Origin: a virus
Length of the DNA stretch: 64,000 nt
Direction: 5' to 3' (one strand)
IMG/VR virus record: IMGVR_UViG_3300025626_000013
Location: 19,949-83,948 of that record
The translations under genes and the position numbers were made by a program. Positions within the stretch are counted from its first letter, which is position 1. Every line of letters starts with the position of its first letter. Of this stretch, positions 63,461 to 64,000 are shown piece by piece. The notes under the pieces were generated by a model. The model was not told the DNA's origin. It made no database searches and saw only the letters and a list, made by a program, of their open reading frames with translations.

Positions 63461-63522
63461 TATTCTGTTTCTTTTTTATCTAAAACTGGAGATATGTTGA
63501 TTAATTGGGTAAAGGATTTCAT
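63460..63522 (-). CDS. 20-residue mini-gene coupled to the membrane protein
   Basis: ATG at 63522 has AAGG nine bases upstream; stop TAA overlaps the next ATG (TAATG). It encodes MKSFTQLINISPVLDKKETE. The start resembles the leader MKSFKTHL of the gene at 61561. It may be a leader peptide or remnant. Confidence 0.4.
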   Translation of the reverse strand: MKSFTQLINISPVLDKKETE

Positions 63523-63523
63523 T

Positions 63524-63994
63524 TTATTTTACCTTACTCATTGCAAAATCCATCATTTTCATAAACCTGGTTTCGTCTTTGTTAATTGCGTCAGCAAACT
63601 TTTTCTTGTTTGCATCGTTCAACGAGTCATGCACCTTTACCATTGCAGATGCAGTGAACATGTCAACTTTTGTCTTTGAACCAGAAGCAAATTTAACAGC
63701 TCCGGCCGACTTTGTGTTTACGATTTTACGAAGATCATCGATAACGCCTTCTGATACAACTTCTACATAATCTTTATTACTAGGTAATTTGCCTTTATTA
63801 AGACCATTTTTAGCTTTATGTTTATCAAATGTGGGTTTAATACCACGCTTTTTAGCATTCTTTTCAGCTTTATCGATATCAACCATATGCTTAGCATAAC
63901 CCTTCTTAAACATTTTAGGGTCAGATTTTTTATGTTCATCGTCATTTTTTGATTGCTTTTTATTACGCCAATCAATAAATTTTTTGCCGGACAT
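63524..63994 (-). CDS. Basic protein with internal V-x-E-G site (start uncertain)
   Basis: 156 residues from the ATG at 63994; the frame is open to the window edge, so the real start may lie outside. The first 80 residues are Lys-rich ('FIDWRNKKQSKNDDEHKK', 'AKHMVDIDKAEKNAKKRG'). After 'VEVVSEGV' a compact helical domain follows ('VIDDLRKIVNTKSAGAV', 'KFADAINKDETRFMKMMDFAM'). It could be a head-core type protein with a protease site at VSE; not certain. Confidence 0.5.
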   Translation of the reverse strand: MSGKKFIDWRNKKQSKNDDEHKKSDPKMFKKGYAKHMVDIDKAEKNAKKRGIKPTFDKHKAKNGLNKGKLPSNKDYVEVVSEGVIDDLRKIVNTKSAGAVKFASGSKTKVDMFTASAMVKVHDSLNDANKKKFADAINKDETRFMKMMDFAMSKVK

Positions 63995-64000
63995 TGCTGC

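Noticed and set aside
1-64000. CRISPR arrays, integrase or att sites
   Set aside because: No spaced direct repeats, integrase or excisionase gene was seen; the tRNA 3' halves could suggest att sites, but a T4-like lytic phage and the mosaic context favour recombination scars.

Overview
The window is part of the genome of a large, AT-rich T4-like myophage (Tevenvirinae-type core genes). The baseplate genes 8, 6, 25, 53, 48 and 26, the head-completion gene 4, gp32, the late coactivator gp33, T4-type RNase H and the RNR genes are recognisable. The proteins are closest in style to those of marine T4-like phages (DUF4815 tail protein, DUF6433, PhoH, zinc-less gp32). No photosynthesis genes are seen. 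Spanins, a lipoprotein and a GH19 endolysin point to a Gram-negative host, but the host cannot be named from the sequence alone.

Layout. Bases 1-16,910 (minus strand) are the tail baseplate block: a long DUF4815 protein (cut by the window edge), gp8, a small virion-like protein, a gp7-position protein, gp6, gp25, three consecutive proteins that each carry a different peptidoglycan-degrading domain, a gp27-like hub, gp53 and gp48. Bases 16,976-21,646 are the only plus-strand block: gp4, a conserved structural protein, a tail-tube-fold protein, gp26 with a likely -1 frameshift extension, and a repeat-bearing gp29/tape-measure candidate. Bases 21,643-24,298 hold gp32, gp33 and neighbours. Bases 24.3-29.9 kb hold small early genes with a glycosyltransferase, a radical SAM enzyme, a detached SPASM-like protein, DHFR and an exported glycine-zipper protein. 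Bases 30.0-33.5 kb look like a late lysis operon (membrane coiled-coil protein, class 3 lipase, GH19 endolysin). Bases 34.3-37.5 kb hold an RNase-H-fold protein, an Sm-like protein, six tRNAs (CAT, Tyr, Asn, Gly, Leu, Arg), two tRNA remnants and a duplicated gene segment. Bases 38.6-48.2 kb are an unusually large surface-glycan-type cluster: about nine glycosyltransferase-like genes, a sulfotransferase, a sugar O-methyltransferase, an FkbM methyltransferase and a cytidylyltransferase. Bases 48.3-57.5 kb hold glutaredoxin, PhoH, RNase H, SNase, and NrdA/NrdB with the ATP-cone on NrdB. Bases 57.6-64 kb hold spanins, structural-type small proteins and a group of proteins with T4-like capsid-targeting leaders.

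Transcription. Two promoter classes can be read directly. Twelve minus-strand promoters have TTTACA/TTTACT/TGTACA, exactly 17 bases, then a TATAAT-like box; they sit before DNA metabolism, small-gene, tRNA and glycan operons and are probably early/middle. About ten TATAAATA boxes (T4 late type) sit before baseplate, lysis, PhoH and spanin operons. The glycan cluster therefore appears to be expressed early, and lysis and virion genes late. Start and stop codons often overlap (TAATG or ATGA), which suggests translational coupling.

Limits: all family calls are from pattern recognition, without database searches. Gene starts were moved from the longest frame where a Shine-Dalgarno sequence, a promoter or an upstream gene argued for it.
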